Origin: Stenotrophomonas pavanii
GTDB taxonomy: Bacteria; Pseudomonadota; Gammaproteobacteria; Xanthomonadales; Xanthomonadaceae
Length of the DNA stretch: 64,000 bases
Assembly: GCF_900101175.1 (NCBI RefSeq)
Contig: NZ_FNFQ01000007.1
Location: 62,001 to 126,000 of the forward strand
Direction: 5' to 3'
Position 1 is the first letter of the stretch. Every line of letters starts with the position of its first letter. Below, one piece after another: positions 34,800 through 43,770 of this stretch. The notes under the pieces were generated by a model that worked only from the letters and a program-made list of their open reading frames with translations, did no database searches and was not told where the DNA came from. Position numbers and translations under genes: made by a program.

Positions 34800-37700
34800 T
34801 TACAGCCGGGCAGCGCCCGGCTCTACCCTCTCCAGGCCACGCGCACGGCGGATCAGCCGTGTCACAGCAGTGCGCAGGTCATCGAGCACCGCGTAGATCG
34901 TCGGCAGGAACAGCAGGCTGACCACCGTCGAGAACGCCAGGCCGCCGGCAATCGCGCGCGCCATCGGCGAATACTCCGGGCCGTTGCCAAACATCTGCGT
35001 ATCGGTCAGCGAGATCGGGATCATCGCCAGGATCGCCGTGCCCATCGTCATCATGATCGGGCGCAGGCGTTCGCGTGAGCCTTCCACCAGCGCCTGGGTG
35101 CGGCCCATGCCGCTGCGCCGCAGGTTGTTGATGTGCTCGATCATCACGATGCCGTTGTTCACCACCACGCCCATCAGCACCAGGATGCCGATGAAGGACA
35201 TGATCCCGAACGAAGTGCCGGTGATCCAGAACAGCCAGAACACGCCGAAGATCGAGAACAGCACGCCACTCATGATCGCTGCCGGGAACAGCAGCGACTC
35301 GAACACCGCGGCCATCACCACGTAGATCATCACCAGCGCGATCAGCAGGTTGAACACCATCTGCTGCATGGCTTCGTCGTCGTTGCCGTAGTCGCCACCG
35401 TCGAAGGTGAAGCCATAGCCGGCCGGGAAGTTCATCGGCTTGAGCACGGCTTCGATCGCCTTGCGCCCGTCCGGCGCGGTGACCTTCTCGGCCAGGTTGG
35501 CCCTGATGGTCAACGTCGTCTGACGGTTGGTACGGCCGATCTGGGTGGCCGATGAACCGACGTCCACGGTGACCAGGCTCAGCAGCGGCACGCTGCGCCC
35601 ATCGCCGGTGCGCACGCTGAAACCGGCCAGGTCTTCCGGGCTGCTCTGCTCGGCGCCGGCAAAGCGCACCCACACCGGGACTTCATTGTCACCGCGGCGG
35701 AACTCGCGCATCGGGGCACCGCGCAGCGCCAGGCCGACGAAGCTGGCCACCTGTTCGGCGTTGAAGCCGAACGCTGCGGCACGCTCACGGTCGACGCGCA
35801 CCTTCAGCTCGCCGCCCTTCTCGCCGTTGTCGATGCGCACGTCACGCAGCTCGGCACGCTGCGCCAGCAACGGCACCACTTCCTGGCCAATCTCCTGCAG
35901 CATTGAACTGGAGTCGCCCACCAGCTGCACCTGCACGCCCTGGTTGCCGCCACCACCGCCATCGCCCCCCTGGTTGCCGACGAAATAGTCGGTGCGGGCG
36001 GACTTCGGCAGGCCCTTGCGCAACTCTTCCTGCAGCGCCTTGATGTCCTTGGCGTACTTCTCGTCCAGGGTGACCACCGTGGAGCTGCCCTCCTGCTCGC
36101 TGTACCAGGAGTACACCTGTTTCACGTGCAGGCGCTCGCGGTTCTGGTCGATCCAGTTCTCCACCCGCGCCACTTCCTCGGACATCTGCCGGTAGGTGTA
36201 GGCGCCCTTCCACATGTAGCCGATGAAGATGTCCTTGCCGCCCTCGCCCCCGAACATGTCGACCTTGGTCAGCTTCATCGGCACCAGGCTGACCAGTACC
36301 ACCAGCAGGATGCCGAGCAGGCTCCAGCCGCGGTGGTGCAGCGACCAGTCCAGCAGCCGGGCGTAGCGGCGCTGCAGGCGCGCGATCAGGCCGGTCTGCG
36401 AGTGCACCAGCTTGGGCGTGGCCATGCGCGCGGACAGCATCGGGATCAGGCTGACCGCGACCAGCCACGAGGCCAGCAGCGAGACCGAGATGGTGATCGC
36501 GATCTGTGCCATGAAGATGCTGATGTTGTTGGTCTCGCCGAACAGGTTCGGCACGAACACGATGCAGTGGCACAGCGTGCCAGCGCTGAGCGCGATGGCC
36601 ACATTGCGGGTGCCGATGATCGAGGCCAGCCGCGGCTGCCCCGGCATGCGCTCGCGCTCCTGGTAGATGCTCTCGACCACCACCACCGCATTGTCGACCA
36701 GCATGCCGACGGCCAGCAGCAGGCCCATCATGGTCAGGATGTTGAGTGTCACCCCGACGAAGTACATGAAGCCCAGGGTGATGGTGAAGCAGATCGGAAT
36801 GGCCAGGGTCACCATCAGCGTCGACGGCCAGTGGCGCAGGAAGAAGAACAGCACGGTGACCGACAGGATCAGGCCGACCGCGCCGGCTTCGGCCAGTTCC
36901 AGCAGCGAGGACGTCACTGCCTTGCCCTGGTTGTCGATCACCTTGATCTGCACGTCACGCATCGACGGCTGCGCGCGGATCGCCTCGACCTCGGCCAGCG
37001 CCGCACGCGAGACGTCCACCAGGTTGGCGCTGCGCTCCTTGAAGATGTCCAGGCCGACGGCCGGGTTGCCGTCCAGGCGGCGCCCGTAGTTCATCCGCGC
37101 CGGCTTCAGGCGGACGTCGGCGATATCACCCAGGCGCAGGCCCTTGGCGTTGATCACCAGGTCGCGCATTTCCTGCAGGTCGGTGATCTCGCCCACCGGC
37201 TGCACGCGCACGCGCTGGCCGTTGTCGTCGATCTGCCCGGCCGAGATCGAGAAGTTCAGCGTGCGCAGGCGCTCGCTCAGCTCGTTGATGCTCAACCCAT
37301 GCGCGTTGAGCCGGTTCGGGTCGATGGCGATCTCCACCTCGTTCGGCGGCGCACCGGTGATATCGACGCGGGCCACGCCCGGGATGCGCTCGATGCGCCG
37401 CTTGAACTCACGGTCGAGCATGTCATAGGCAGTGGTGAGATCGGTGGTGCTGGCCAGCCGCACCTTCAGCACGGGCTGGTCGCTGCTGGACCACTTGAAC
37501 ACGTTGTAGCGCTGCAGGTCGTCGGGCAGGTCACTGCGGATCGCGTCGATACGCTCGCGCGCGTCGGACGCGGCAATGGCGATGTCGCGGTCCCAGTCGC
37601 TGAACTCGATGTAGATCAGTGCCGCCTCGGACGTCGCCGACGAACGCATCCGCTTGATGCCGGTCATCGTCGCCAGTGACTCCTCGACCGGACGGATGAT

Positions 37701-37886
37701 GGTCCGTTCCACTTCCTCTGGGGTCGAGCCGGTATACGGAATCTGCACGAACAGGAAGGGCGCGGAGATGTCCGGCAGCGCCTCCAGCGGCAGCCGGAAC
37801 GAAGCGATCAGGCCGATCACCACCAGCGACACGAAGCACATGATGGTGGTGACCGGGCGGCGGATGGAGAACTCGGCAACACTCAT
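34800..37886 (-). CDS. RND efflux permease, HAE1 family, second pump
   Basis: A 1028-residue inner-membrane RND pump with twelve helices and two large periplasmic loops. The TM4 proton-relay segment reads GMLVDNAVVVVESI with D398 but N399 instead of the usual second Asp. TM10 has VVNNGIVMIEH with N910 where AcrB and the first pump have Lys. This arrangement resembles the SwrC-like branch of the family. Translation is coupled to the first pump by an ATGA overlap. The last codons (RVEPGAARL) are encoded by a GTAG-type REP, so the tail length may vary between strains. Substrates cannot be read from sequence; tripartite export of drugs is likely. Confidence 0.93.
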   Translation of the reverse strand: MSVAEFSIRRPVTTIMCFVSLVVIGLIASFRLPLEALPDISAPFLFVQIPYTGSTPEEVERTIIRPVEESLATMTGIKRMRSSATSEAALIYIEFSDWDRDIAIAASDARERIDAIRSDLPDDLQRYNVFKWSSSDQPVLKVRLASTTDLTTAYDMLDREFKRRIERIPGVARVDITGAPPNEVEIAIDPNRLNAHGLSINELSERLRTLNFSISAGQIDDNGQRVRVQPVGEITDLQEMRDLVINAKGLRLGDIADVRLKPARMNYGRRLDGNPAVGLDIFKERSANLVDVSRAALAEVEAIRAQPSMRDVQIKVIDNQGKAVTSSLLELAEAGAVGLILSVTVLFFFLRHWPSTLMVTLAIPICFTITLGFMYFVGVTLNILTMMGLLLAVGMLVDNAVVVVESIYQERERMPGQPRLASIIGTRNVAIALSAGTLCHCIVFVPNLFGETNNISIFMAQIAITISVSLLASWLVAVSLIPMLSARMATPKLVHSQTGLIARLQRRYARLLDWSLHHRGWSLLGILLVVLVSLVPMKLTKVDMFGGEGGKDIFIGYMWKGAYTYRQMSEEVARVENWIDQNRERLHVKQVYSWYSEQEGSSTVVTLDEKYAKDIKALQEELRKGLPKSARTDYFVGNQGGDGGGGGNQGVQVQLVGDSSSMLQEIGQEVVPLLAQRAELRDVRIDNGEKGGELKVRVDRERAAAFGFNAEQVASFVGLALRGAPMREFRRGDNEVPVWVRFAGAEQSSPEDLAGFSVRTGDGRSVPLLSLVTVDVGSSATQIGRTNRQTTLTIRANLAEKVTAPDGRKAIEAVLKPMNFPAGYGFTFDGGDYGNDDEAMQQMVFNLLIALVMIYVVMAAVFESLLFPAAIMSGVLFSIFGVFWLFWITGTSFGIMSFIGILVLMGVVVNNGIVMIEHINNLRRSGMGRTQALVEGSRERLRPIMMTMGTAILAMIPISLTDTQMFGNGPEYSPMARAIAGGLAFSTVVSLLFLPTIYAVLDDLRTAVTRLIRRARGLERVEPGAARL
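34802..34827 (-). repeat. REP inside the 3' end of the RND gene
   Basis: On the minus strand GTAG then AGCCGGGC-GCT-GCCCGGCT. It encodes most of the final residues (VEPGAARL) and abuts the TAA stop at 34800-34802. The element belongs to the same GTAG-led REP group. Confidence 0.8.
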
Positions 37887-40800
37887 GCCGGCTCCTCCAC
37901 GCCTGCCGCGCCGCCCTCAGCGCCGTGCAGCCCTGCGCCGGCATGCTTGCGGCCGCGCTCACGGTAGTACGCATCGCCACGACGATCCATCAGGTCGTAC
38001 ACCACCGGGATCACCAGCAGGGTCAACAGGGTCGACACCAGCAGGCCACCGATCACGGTGATCGCCATCGGCGCGCGCACCTCAGCACCCTCGCCCATCG
38101 CCACCGCCAGCGGCAGGAAGCCGAACAGCGTGCACAGCGTGGTCATGATGATCGGCCGCAGGCGCGAGCGCGCACCTTCCACCAGCGCCTCTTGCTTGGC
38201 CACGCCGGCCTCGCGCAGCTGGTTGACCTTGTCGATCAGGATGATCGCGTTCTTGGTGACCAGGCCGACCAGCAGGATCAGGCCGATGAACACCACCACC
38301 GAGATGGGCTTTCCGGTCAGCATCAGCGCCAGGATCGCACCGACCAGCGCCAGCGGGATGGTGAACAGGATCACGAACGGATGCAGCAGCGACTCGAACT
38401 GCGAGGCCATCACCAGGTAGACCAGGAAGATCGCCAGGCCGAAGGCGAAGATCAGCGACTTCGCCGCCTGCGCCAGCTCCTCGCCCTGGCCACCGATGTG
38501 CAGGCCCACGCCCGCGCCCAGCGGCTGCTCGGACACCATCTGCTGCACTTCGCGCATGGCCGCGCCGAGGTCGATGTCGCGCAGGTTGGCCGACACCACC
38601 GCGACCCGCGTCTGGTCGGCACGATGGATCTCGCTGGGGCCGGTGGTGGCGACCACGTCGGCCACCGCGTCCAGGGTCACCGGGCGGGTGCTGCCCGGAT
38701 TGACGATCAGCCGACGGATGCTGTCCACGCTGGCGCGGTCACCTTCCTGCGCACGCACCAGCACGTCGATCTTGCGGTCACGGAAGCTGTAGCGGGTGGC
38801 GACGTCGCCACGCACCTTCTTCACCACCACGTCGGCGATCTGGCGGGTGGTCAGGCCCAGCGCACCGGCGCGCTCCTGGTCGAAGCGGATCTGGATTTCC
38901 GGGAAGCCCTCCTCCACCGTCGACTTCACGTCGGCGTAGTGGGCGTTGCCGCGCAGCATCGCCGCCAGGCGCTGGCCGGCCACTTCCAGGGTCGCCATGT
39001 CCTGCCCGCGCAGCTCGATTTCCAGCGGCGTGGAGAAGCTGAACAACGCCGGCCGCGCGAAGTCGACCTGCGCGCCCGGATGCTGGCTCATGGTGCCGCG
39101 CAGGCGCTCGGTGATTGCCGCCTCGGTCTGGGCATTGCCACCACCGGCCATCACCACGGTCAGCTTGCCGATGTTCTCGCCGCTCTCGGTGGGGCTGGCG
39201 TCCAGGCGGGTGCCGCTGCCGCTGACACCGTACAGCGAAGCCACGCCCTCCCCCTTGCCATGCGCCAGTTGCAGCTCACGCACCAGCGCGTCGGTCTGCT
39301 TCAGCGGCGTGCCGGCCGGCAGCTTCACGGTCATCTCGAACCGGTCCTGCGCCAGCTGCGGGATCAGGTCGGCGCCGAGCATCGGTACCAGCGCCATGGT
39401 CGCCACGAAGATGATCGTGGCCACGCCCAGCACCTTGCCCGGATGTGCCAATGCGCTCGGCAGCAGGCGCAGATAGCCGCGCTCGGCACCGGCGTAGGGC
39501 TTCATCGCCAGATCACTGGCCTTGCGCATCACCGGCCCGACCACCGCCACCACGCCACGCCACAGGCGCACCACCAGCCAGGCCAGCGCATAGAAGCCCC
39601 AGCGCACGCTGGCGACCACGCCACAGCGACCCAGCGCGACCGGCTTCTGCCAGCGCTTCTGCGGCTGCCACGCTGCGTTCGGTGCCTCTTCCGGGAACGC
39701 CAGCGGCGGCCGTCCCTTCAGCGAGCTCAGCATCGGGATCAGGGTCATCGACACCAGCAGCGAGATCGCGATGGCGATCGCCACGGTCAGCGCCTGGTCG
39801 CGGAACAGCTGCCCGGCGATGCCGTCGACGAACACCAGCGGCAGGAACACCGCGATGGTGGTCAGTGTCGAGGCGACCACCGCCATGCTCACTTCACGGG
39901 TGCCGGCGATCGCCGCCTGCAGGATGCCCAGGCCACGCTCACGGGCCTTGGCGATGCTCTCCAGCACCACGATCGAGTCATCCACCACCAGGCCGGTGGC
40001 CAATGCCAGGCCACCCAGCGACATCACGTTCAGGCTCAGCCCGAGCTGGCCCATGAAGAAGAACGTGGCAATGATCGAGACCGGCAAGGACAGGCTGATC
40101 ACGAACGTGCTCCAGCCATCGCGCAGGAACAGGAAGATGATCAGGATCGCCAGCAGGCCACCGATCACGGCATCCTTCTTGACGTCGGCGATGGCGTGCT
40201 CGATGAAGCGCGACTGGTCCTCGATGGTGGTCAGCTCGACGTCCGACGGGAACGTGCCCTTGATCTGCTCCAGCCGCTTGCGCAGCGCTTCGGCGGTGGA
40301 CACGGTGTTGGCGTCACCTTCCTTGTAGATGGCCAGCTCGACCGCCTCCTTGCCGCCCAGGCGGATGATCGCTTCGCGCTCCTTGTAGCCCTGACGCACG
40401 GTGGCGACGTCCTTCAGGCGCACCGGCACGCCGTTGGCGACGACGCTGGAGCCCGCACCTGACGATGCGCTCTGCGCCGCCGACGCCGCGGCGATGGCCG
40501 CTGCCGAACCGGTCGACGCGGCGATGTTGAACATCTGCTGCAATGCCGAGTCGGCCGCGCTGCCGTTCGAGCCCTGGGTGGTCACCAGCAGGTTGCGGAT
40601 CTCCTCCAGGTCGGCGAACTGGTTGACGGTACGCACCAGGAAGCGCTGCGAGCCCTCCTCCAGGCGGCCGCCGGAGATGTTGATGTTCTCGTCTTTCAGG
40701 CGCTTGATGACGGTGTCGATCGGCAGGTTCAGCTGCGCCAGCTTCTGCTGGTCGATGTCGACCTGGATCTCGTCCTCCAGTCCACCGCCGACCTTCACTG

Positions 40801-41404
40801 CCGCCACGCCGGTAACCGGCTCGAGCTTCTTCTTCAGGTCTTCATCGGCATAGCGGCGCAGGCCGGTCAGCTCGCGGACCGCGTCGGCATCGCTGGCCGG
40901 CGCGACCTTGTTGGACAGCACCAGGCGCATGATCGGCTCGGTGGACGGATTGAAGCGCAGCAGCACCGGGGCCTTGGCCTCCAGTGGCAGGTTCAGCGCT
41001 TCCATCTTGTCGCGCACCTCCAAGCTGGCCTGGTCCATGTTGGTGCCCCAGGCGAATTCCAGCACCACGTCGCTCTGGCCGGTGCGCGAGACCGACTTCA
41101 GCTTGCGCAGGTTCTTGACCACGCCGACCGCTTCCTCGACCGGCTGGGTGATCAGGGTTTCGATTTCAGTCGGCGCCGCACCGGTGTATTCGGTGCGCAC
41201 GGTCAGCGTCGGGTAGCTCAGGTCCGGCAGCAGGTTGACCTTGAGGTTGCCCAGCGCGATCAGGCCGAACAGCAGCAGGGTGACCGTGCACATGGCGATG
41301 GTCACGCGGCGGCGGGTGGCAAATTCCACCAGGCCGCCGCGCATGCCGGCGGCGGCGCCGTCGCTCGCCGGCGAGGCACCGTGGTCGTGGCCCGGGGCGG
41401 TCAT
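37883..41404 (-). CDS. RND efflux permease, HAE1 family, first pump
   Basis: A 1173-residue inner-membrane RND pump, unusually long. It keeps the canonical relay: D475 and D476 in GLVVDDSIVV and K1051 in GLVTKNAIILID. Two insertions explain the length: an Ala/Ser-rich low-complexity segment about 276-320 in the first periplasmic loop, and about 100 residues after TM6 (about residues 560-650) rich in Trp and Arg. It starts at ATG 41404, four bases overlapping the adaptor gene, and ends in another ATGA with the second pump. The two pumps may form a mixed trimer, as MdtB and MdtC do, or serve separately. Confidence 0.93.
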   Translation of the reverse strand: MTAPGHDHGASPASDGAAAGMRGGLVEFATRRRVTIAMCTVTLLLFGLIALGNLKVNLLPDLSYPTLTVRTEYTGAAPTEIETLITQPVEEAVGVVKNLRKLKSVSRTGQSDVVLEFAWGTNMDQASLEVRDKMEALNLPLEAKAPVLLRFNPSTEPIMRLVLSNKVAPASDADAVRELTGLRRYADEDLKKKLEPVTGVAAVKVGGGLEDEIQVDIDQQKLAQLNLPIDTVIKRLKDENINISGGRLEEGSQRFLVRTVNQFADLEEIRNLLVTTQGSNGSAADSALQQMFNIAASTGSAAAIAAASAAQSASSGAGSSVVANGVPVRLKDVATVRQGYKEREAIIRLGGKEAVELAIYKEGDANTVSTAEALRKRLEQIKGTFPSDVELTTIEDQSRFIEHAIADVKKDAVIGGLLAILIIFLFLRDGWSTFVISLSLPVSIIATFFFMGQLGLSLNVMSLGGLALATGLVVDDSIVVLESIAKARERGLGILQAAIAGTREVSMAVVASTLTTIAVFLPLVFVDGIAGQLFRDQALTVAIAIAISLLVSMTLIPMLSSLKGRPPLAFPEEAPNAAWQPQKRWQKPVALGRCGVVASVRWGFYALAWLVVRLWRGVVAVVGPVMRKASDLAMKPYAGAERGYLRLLPSALAHPGKVLGVATIIFVATMALVPMLGADLIPQLAQDRFEMTVKLPAGTPLKQTDALVRELQLAHGKGEGVASLYGVSGSGTRLDASPTESGENIGKLTVVMAGGGNAQTEAAITERLRGTMSQHPGAQVDFARPALFSFSTPLEIELRGQDMATLEVAGQRLAAMLRGNAHYADVKSTVEEGFPEIQIRFDQERAGALGLTTRQIADVVVKKVRGDVATRYSFRDRKIDVLVRAQEGDRASVDSIRRLIVNPGSTRPVTLDAVADVVATTGPSEIHRADQTRVAVVSANLRDIDLGAAMREVQQMVSEQPLGAGVGLHIGGQGEELAQAAKSLIFAFGLAIFLVYLVMASQFESLLHPFVILFTIPLALVGAILALMLTGKPISVVVFIGLILLVGLVTKNAIILIDKVNQLREAGVAKQEALVEGARSRLRPIIMTTLCTLFGFLPLAVAMGEGAEVRAPMAITVIGGLLVSTLLTLLVIPVVYDLMDRRGDAYYRERGRKHAGAGLHGAEGGAAGVEEPA

Positions 41405-42546
41405 TGCGTGCTCCCGGCCTTGGCTGCCGGCTTGGCGGCCGTTGCGACCGTCTTCGCCTTCGGGTCGGCAATCACCTGCACCGCGGTGCCGTCGCGCAGG
41501 GCGACCTTGCCGGCGGTGACCACCTGATCACCGGCCGCCAGGCCATCACGGATCTCCACCCACGGGCCCTCGGCGTAACCCAGTTTGACCGGAACGCGTG
41601 CGACCTTGCCTTCGCGCACGCGGAACACCGCCGGCTCACCGTCGTCGAGCAACGCCAGGCGCGGCACCACCAGCGCATCGGCACGCTGGTCGTAATCGAT
41701 GCGGATGCGCCCGAACATGCCGGGCTGCAGCGCGTGTGCCGCGCCGTCGAAGGCGCTGACCACGCGAAACGTGCCACTGCCCGAGTCCACCACCGGCGCA
41801 ATGCGGTCAACGGTGCCGGTGAAGCTCTGCCCAGGCAGCGCGTCGGCCGCCAGGGTCACCGGCTGGCCGGCGCGCAGGGTGGCCAGCTCGCGTTCGGGCA
41901 CGTTGAGCGTCGCCTCCAGTCGCGAGTTGTCGACGATGCGGAAGATCGGCGTATTGATCTGCACGAAGTTGCCGGTCTTGATCGAGCGCGAGGCGATCAC
42001 GCCGGAAATCGGTGCGACCACGGTGGTGTAGGACAGTTCCAGCGTCGCCAGGCGGTACTGCGCGCGGACGTTTTCCAGATCGAAACGCAGCTGGTCGACA
42101 TCGGCGGCGCTGACCATCTGCTGGCCGACCAGCTTCTGTGCGCGCTGGTAGTTGTTTTCCAGCTTGCGCATCTGCGCTTCGCTCTGTGCCACCGCCAGGC
42201 GCGCGCGGTCCGGGTCCAGCCGCACCAGCGGCTGGCCGGCGGTGACCCGCTGACCTTCCTCGACCAGCACCGCCAGTGCCACGCCGGAGGTCTTGGCGAC
42301 CACCTGCGATTCGGCGCGTGGCTCCAGTGCGGCGGTACCGGTGTAACTGGCCGCGACCGCGCGATGGCTGGCCACCGCCACCTCGACCGGGACCGCATCG
42401 ACCTTCTTTTCCTCCTTGGTCTCGGCGGCCTTGGCTTCAGAATTGGGCCCTGCGGCGCAACCGCCCAGCAGCAGGGAGGTGGAGATCAGCAGTGCGGCAG
42501 CGCAGATTCCGCTGCGACGGCCGGACAGGAAGGTTGGGTGCGACAT
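41401..42546 (-). CDS. RND efflux periplasmic adaptor lipoprotein
   Basis: A 381-residue membrane-fusion protein. The signal peptide ends at lipobox LLGGC with the lipidated cysteine at 30. A biotinyl-lipoyl-like half-motif, a helical hairpin (AVAQSEAQMRKLENNYQRA) and the second lipoyl half (VVAPISGVIASRSI) precede beta-barrel and membrane-proximal domains. It bridges the two downstream pumps to an outer-membrane channel; no TolC-like gene is in the operon, so the channel comes from elsewhere. I chose ATG 42546 because the lipoprotein signal starts there. The first pump overlaps by four bases. Confidence 0.93.
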   Translation of the reverse strand: MSHPTFLSGRRSGICAAALLISTSLLLGGCAAGPNSEAKAAETKEEKKVDAVPVEVAVASHRAVAASYTGTAALEPRAESQVVAKTSGVALAVLVEEGQRVTAGQPLVRLDPDRARLAVAQSEAQMRKLENNYQRAQKLVGQQMVSAADVDQLRFDLENVRAQYRLATLELSYTTVVAPISGVIASRSIKTGNFVQINTPIFRIVDNSRLEATLNVPERELATLRAGQPVTLAADALPGQSFTGTVDRIAPVVDSGSGTFRVVSAFDGAAHALQPGMFGRIRIDYDQRADALVVPRLALLDDGEPAVFRVREGKVARVPVKLGYAEGPWVEIRDGLAAGDQVVTAGKVALRDGTAVQVIADPKAKTVATAAKPAAKAGSTQ

Positions 42547-42751
42547 CGTCAGGTCCCTGGAGGATGCGTGGACAGGTGTGGTAGCAAAGTAATGCACCAC
42601 TTCACGGCAACACCATATCCCAAAGGTCATGGTGCCTTCACGCCGCCGGTCGGCCCGACCCCATTTCAGCTAGATGAAACCTGAGGCTATACTCGGGTCG
42701 TTCCGTACCCCACGCCGGAACGACCAGACCCGAATCCCCGGAAACGACACC

Positions 42752-43141
42752 ATGCGCCCGCAGCCGCTCGCCGCTTGTCTCGCTCTGGCCGTCCTCCTGC
42801 CCCTTGGGGCCGCCGCACAGCCCGCTCCTGCTCCCGCCACGCCTGCCCCGGCCCCGGCTCCCGCTGCGGCGCCTGCGCCTGCCGCGCCCACCGGCAACTT
42901 CGACAATGGGCGCGTCCTGGCCTACACGTGCCAGGGCTGCCATGGCATTACCGGCTACAAGAACGCCTATCCCAGTTACCGGGTGCCGAAGATCGGCGGC
43001 CAGACCCAGCAGTACCTGGCCCAGGCCCTGACCGAGTACCGCCAGGGCAAGCGCCGGCATCCGACGATGCAGGCGCAGTCGATGAGTTTCAGCGAACAGG
43101 AGATCGCCGATCTCTCTGTTTACCTGTCCACCGTCAAGTAA
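42752..43141 (+). CDS. Small exported c-type cytochrome with Pro/Ala linker
   Basis: A 129-residue protein. A signal peptide (residues about 1-22, ending GAAAQ) is followed by a Pro/Ala-rich linker to residue 47, and then a class I cytochrome c fold with heme site C60-x2-C63-H64 (CQGCH) and an axial Met candidate in HPTMQAQSMS. Covalent heme attachment needs the Ccm system. The next gene encodes a paralogous lipoprotein cytochrome nine bases away. Together they look like an electron shuttle of the cytochrome c4/c5 sort feeding a terminal oxidase or reductase. The divergent 205-base gap to the efflux adaptor holds the promoter. Confidence 0.9.
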   Translation: MRPQPLAACLALAVLLPLGAAAQPAPAPATPAPAPAPAAAPAPAAPTGNFDNGRVLAYTCQGCHGITGYKNAYPSYRVPKIGGQTQQYLAQALTEYRQGKRRHPTMQAQSMSFSEQEIADLSVYLSTVK

Positions 43142-43150
43142 GGCCCGCCC

Positions 43151-43612
43151 ATGTCGAAAGCCGCGCATCCGATGCGTCACGCCATCGCCCTGTCCGTTGC
43201 CCTGCTGCTGGCGGCCTGTTCACAGTCGCAGGTGGAAAACAGCGAGACCTCCGCCGCCGACCCGGGTCATGCCAGCGGCGAGCACGGTTCTTCGTCCTCG
43301 GCCGGCCTGCCGACCGGCCGCGAGGCCGCCGGCGAAGCCCGCGCCAAGGTGAAGGGCAAGGCCACCAACCAGAGCTGCATCGACTGCCATGGCGCCGACG
43401 GCAACGCACCGATCGACCCGACCTACCCCAAGCTGGGTGGGCAGTACGGTGACTACCTGGCACACGCGCTGCAGGCCTACCGCGCCGGTGATCGCCAGCA
43501 TGCGCTGATGACGCCGCAGGCGAAGGACCTGAGTGATCAGGACATCGCCGATCTGGCGGCGTACTTCGGCAGCCGGCCGAGCCAGCTGCGGGATCTGCAC
43601 GGGGTCAAATGA
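43151..43612 (+). CDS. Lipoprotein c-type cytochrome
   Basis: A 153-residue outer- or inner-membrane-anchored cytochrome c. The signal peptide ends LLAAC with the lipid cysteine at residue 23. A Ser/Gly-rich linker leads to a heme-binding site C76-x2-C79-H80 (CIDCHG), and an axial Met candidate (HALMTPQ) follows. The mature fold closely parallels the preceding cytochrome. The pair is probably co-transcribed and may hand electrons between each other in the periplasm. Partner oxidoreductase is unknown. Confidence 0.9.
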   Translation: MSKAAHPMRHAIALSVALLLAACSQSQVENSETSAADPGHASGEHGSSSSAGLPTGREAAGEARAKVKGKATNQSCIDCHGADGNAPIDPTYPKLGGQYGDYLAHALQAYRAGDRQHALMTPQAKDLSDQDIADLAAYFGSRPSQLRDLHGVK

Positions 43613-43633
43613 CCGCCGGCCCCCCAAGTGGGG

Positions 43634-43722
43634 GCGGACCTTGGTCCGCACGGACCGTTGATTGGTGGGTGCGGACCGTTGGTCCGCACAGATCCGGATA
43701 TCCACGCATGGCGTGGATCTAC
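43634..43722. repeat. Cluster of three REP palindromes
   Basis: Two palindromes of the GCGGACC/GGTCCGC type (43634-43649 and 43669-43689) and one ATCCACGC-ATG-GCGTGGAT followed by CTAC (43700-43722). They occupy most of the 158-base gap between the cytochrome and uup ends. Confidence 0.8.
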
Positions 43723-43770
43723 TGATTCTCCATCCGATCAATCGGCGCAGCCGCTGGCGCCGGTCAACGC

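Noticed and set aside
38946-39476. Plus-strand open frame within the first RND pump
   Set aside because: It is antisense to the pump, and the pump's codons explain the openness.
40470-40600. Ala/Ser-rich stretch in the first RND pump as a frameshift or sequencing error
   Set aside because: The reading frame stays open on both sides and the flanking domains resume in frame, so it looks like a real low-complexity insert.
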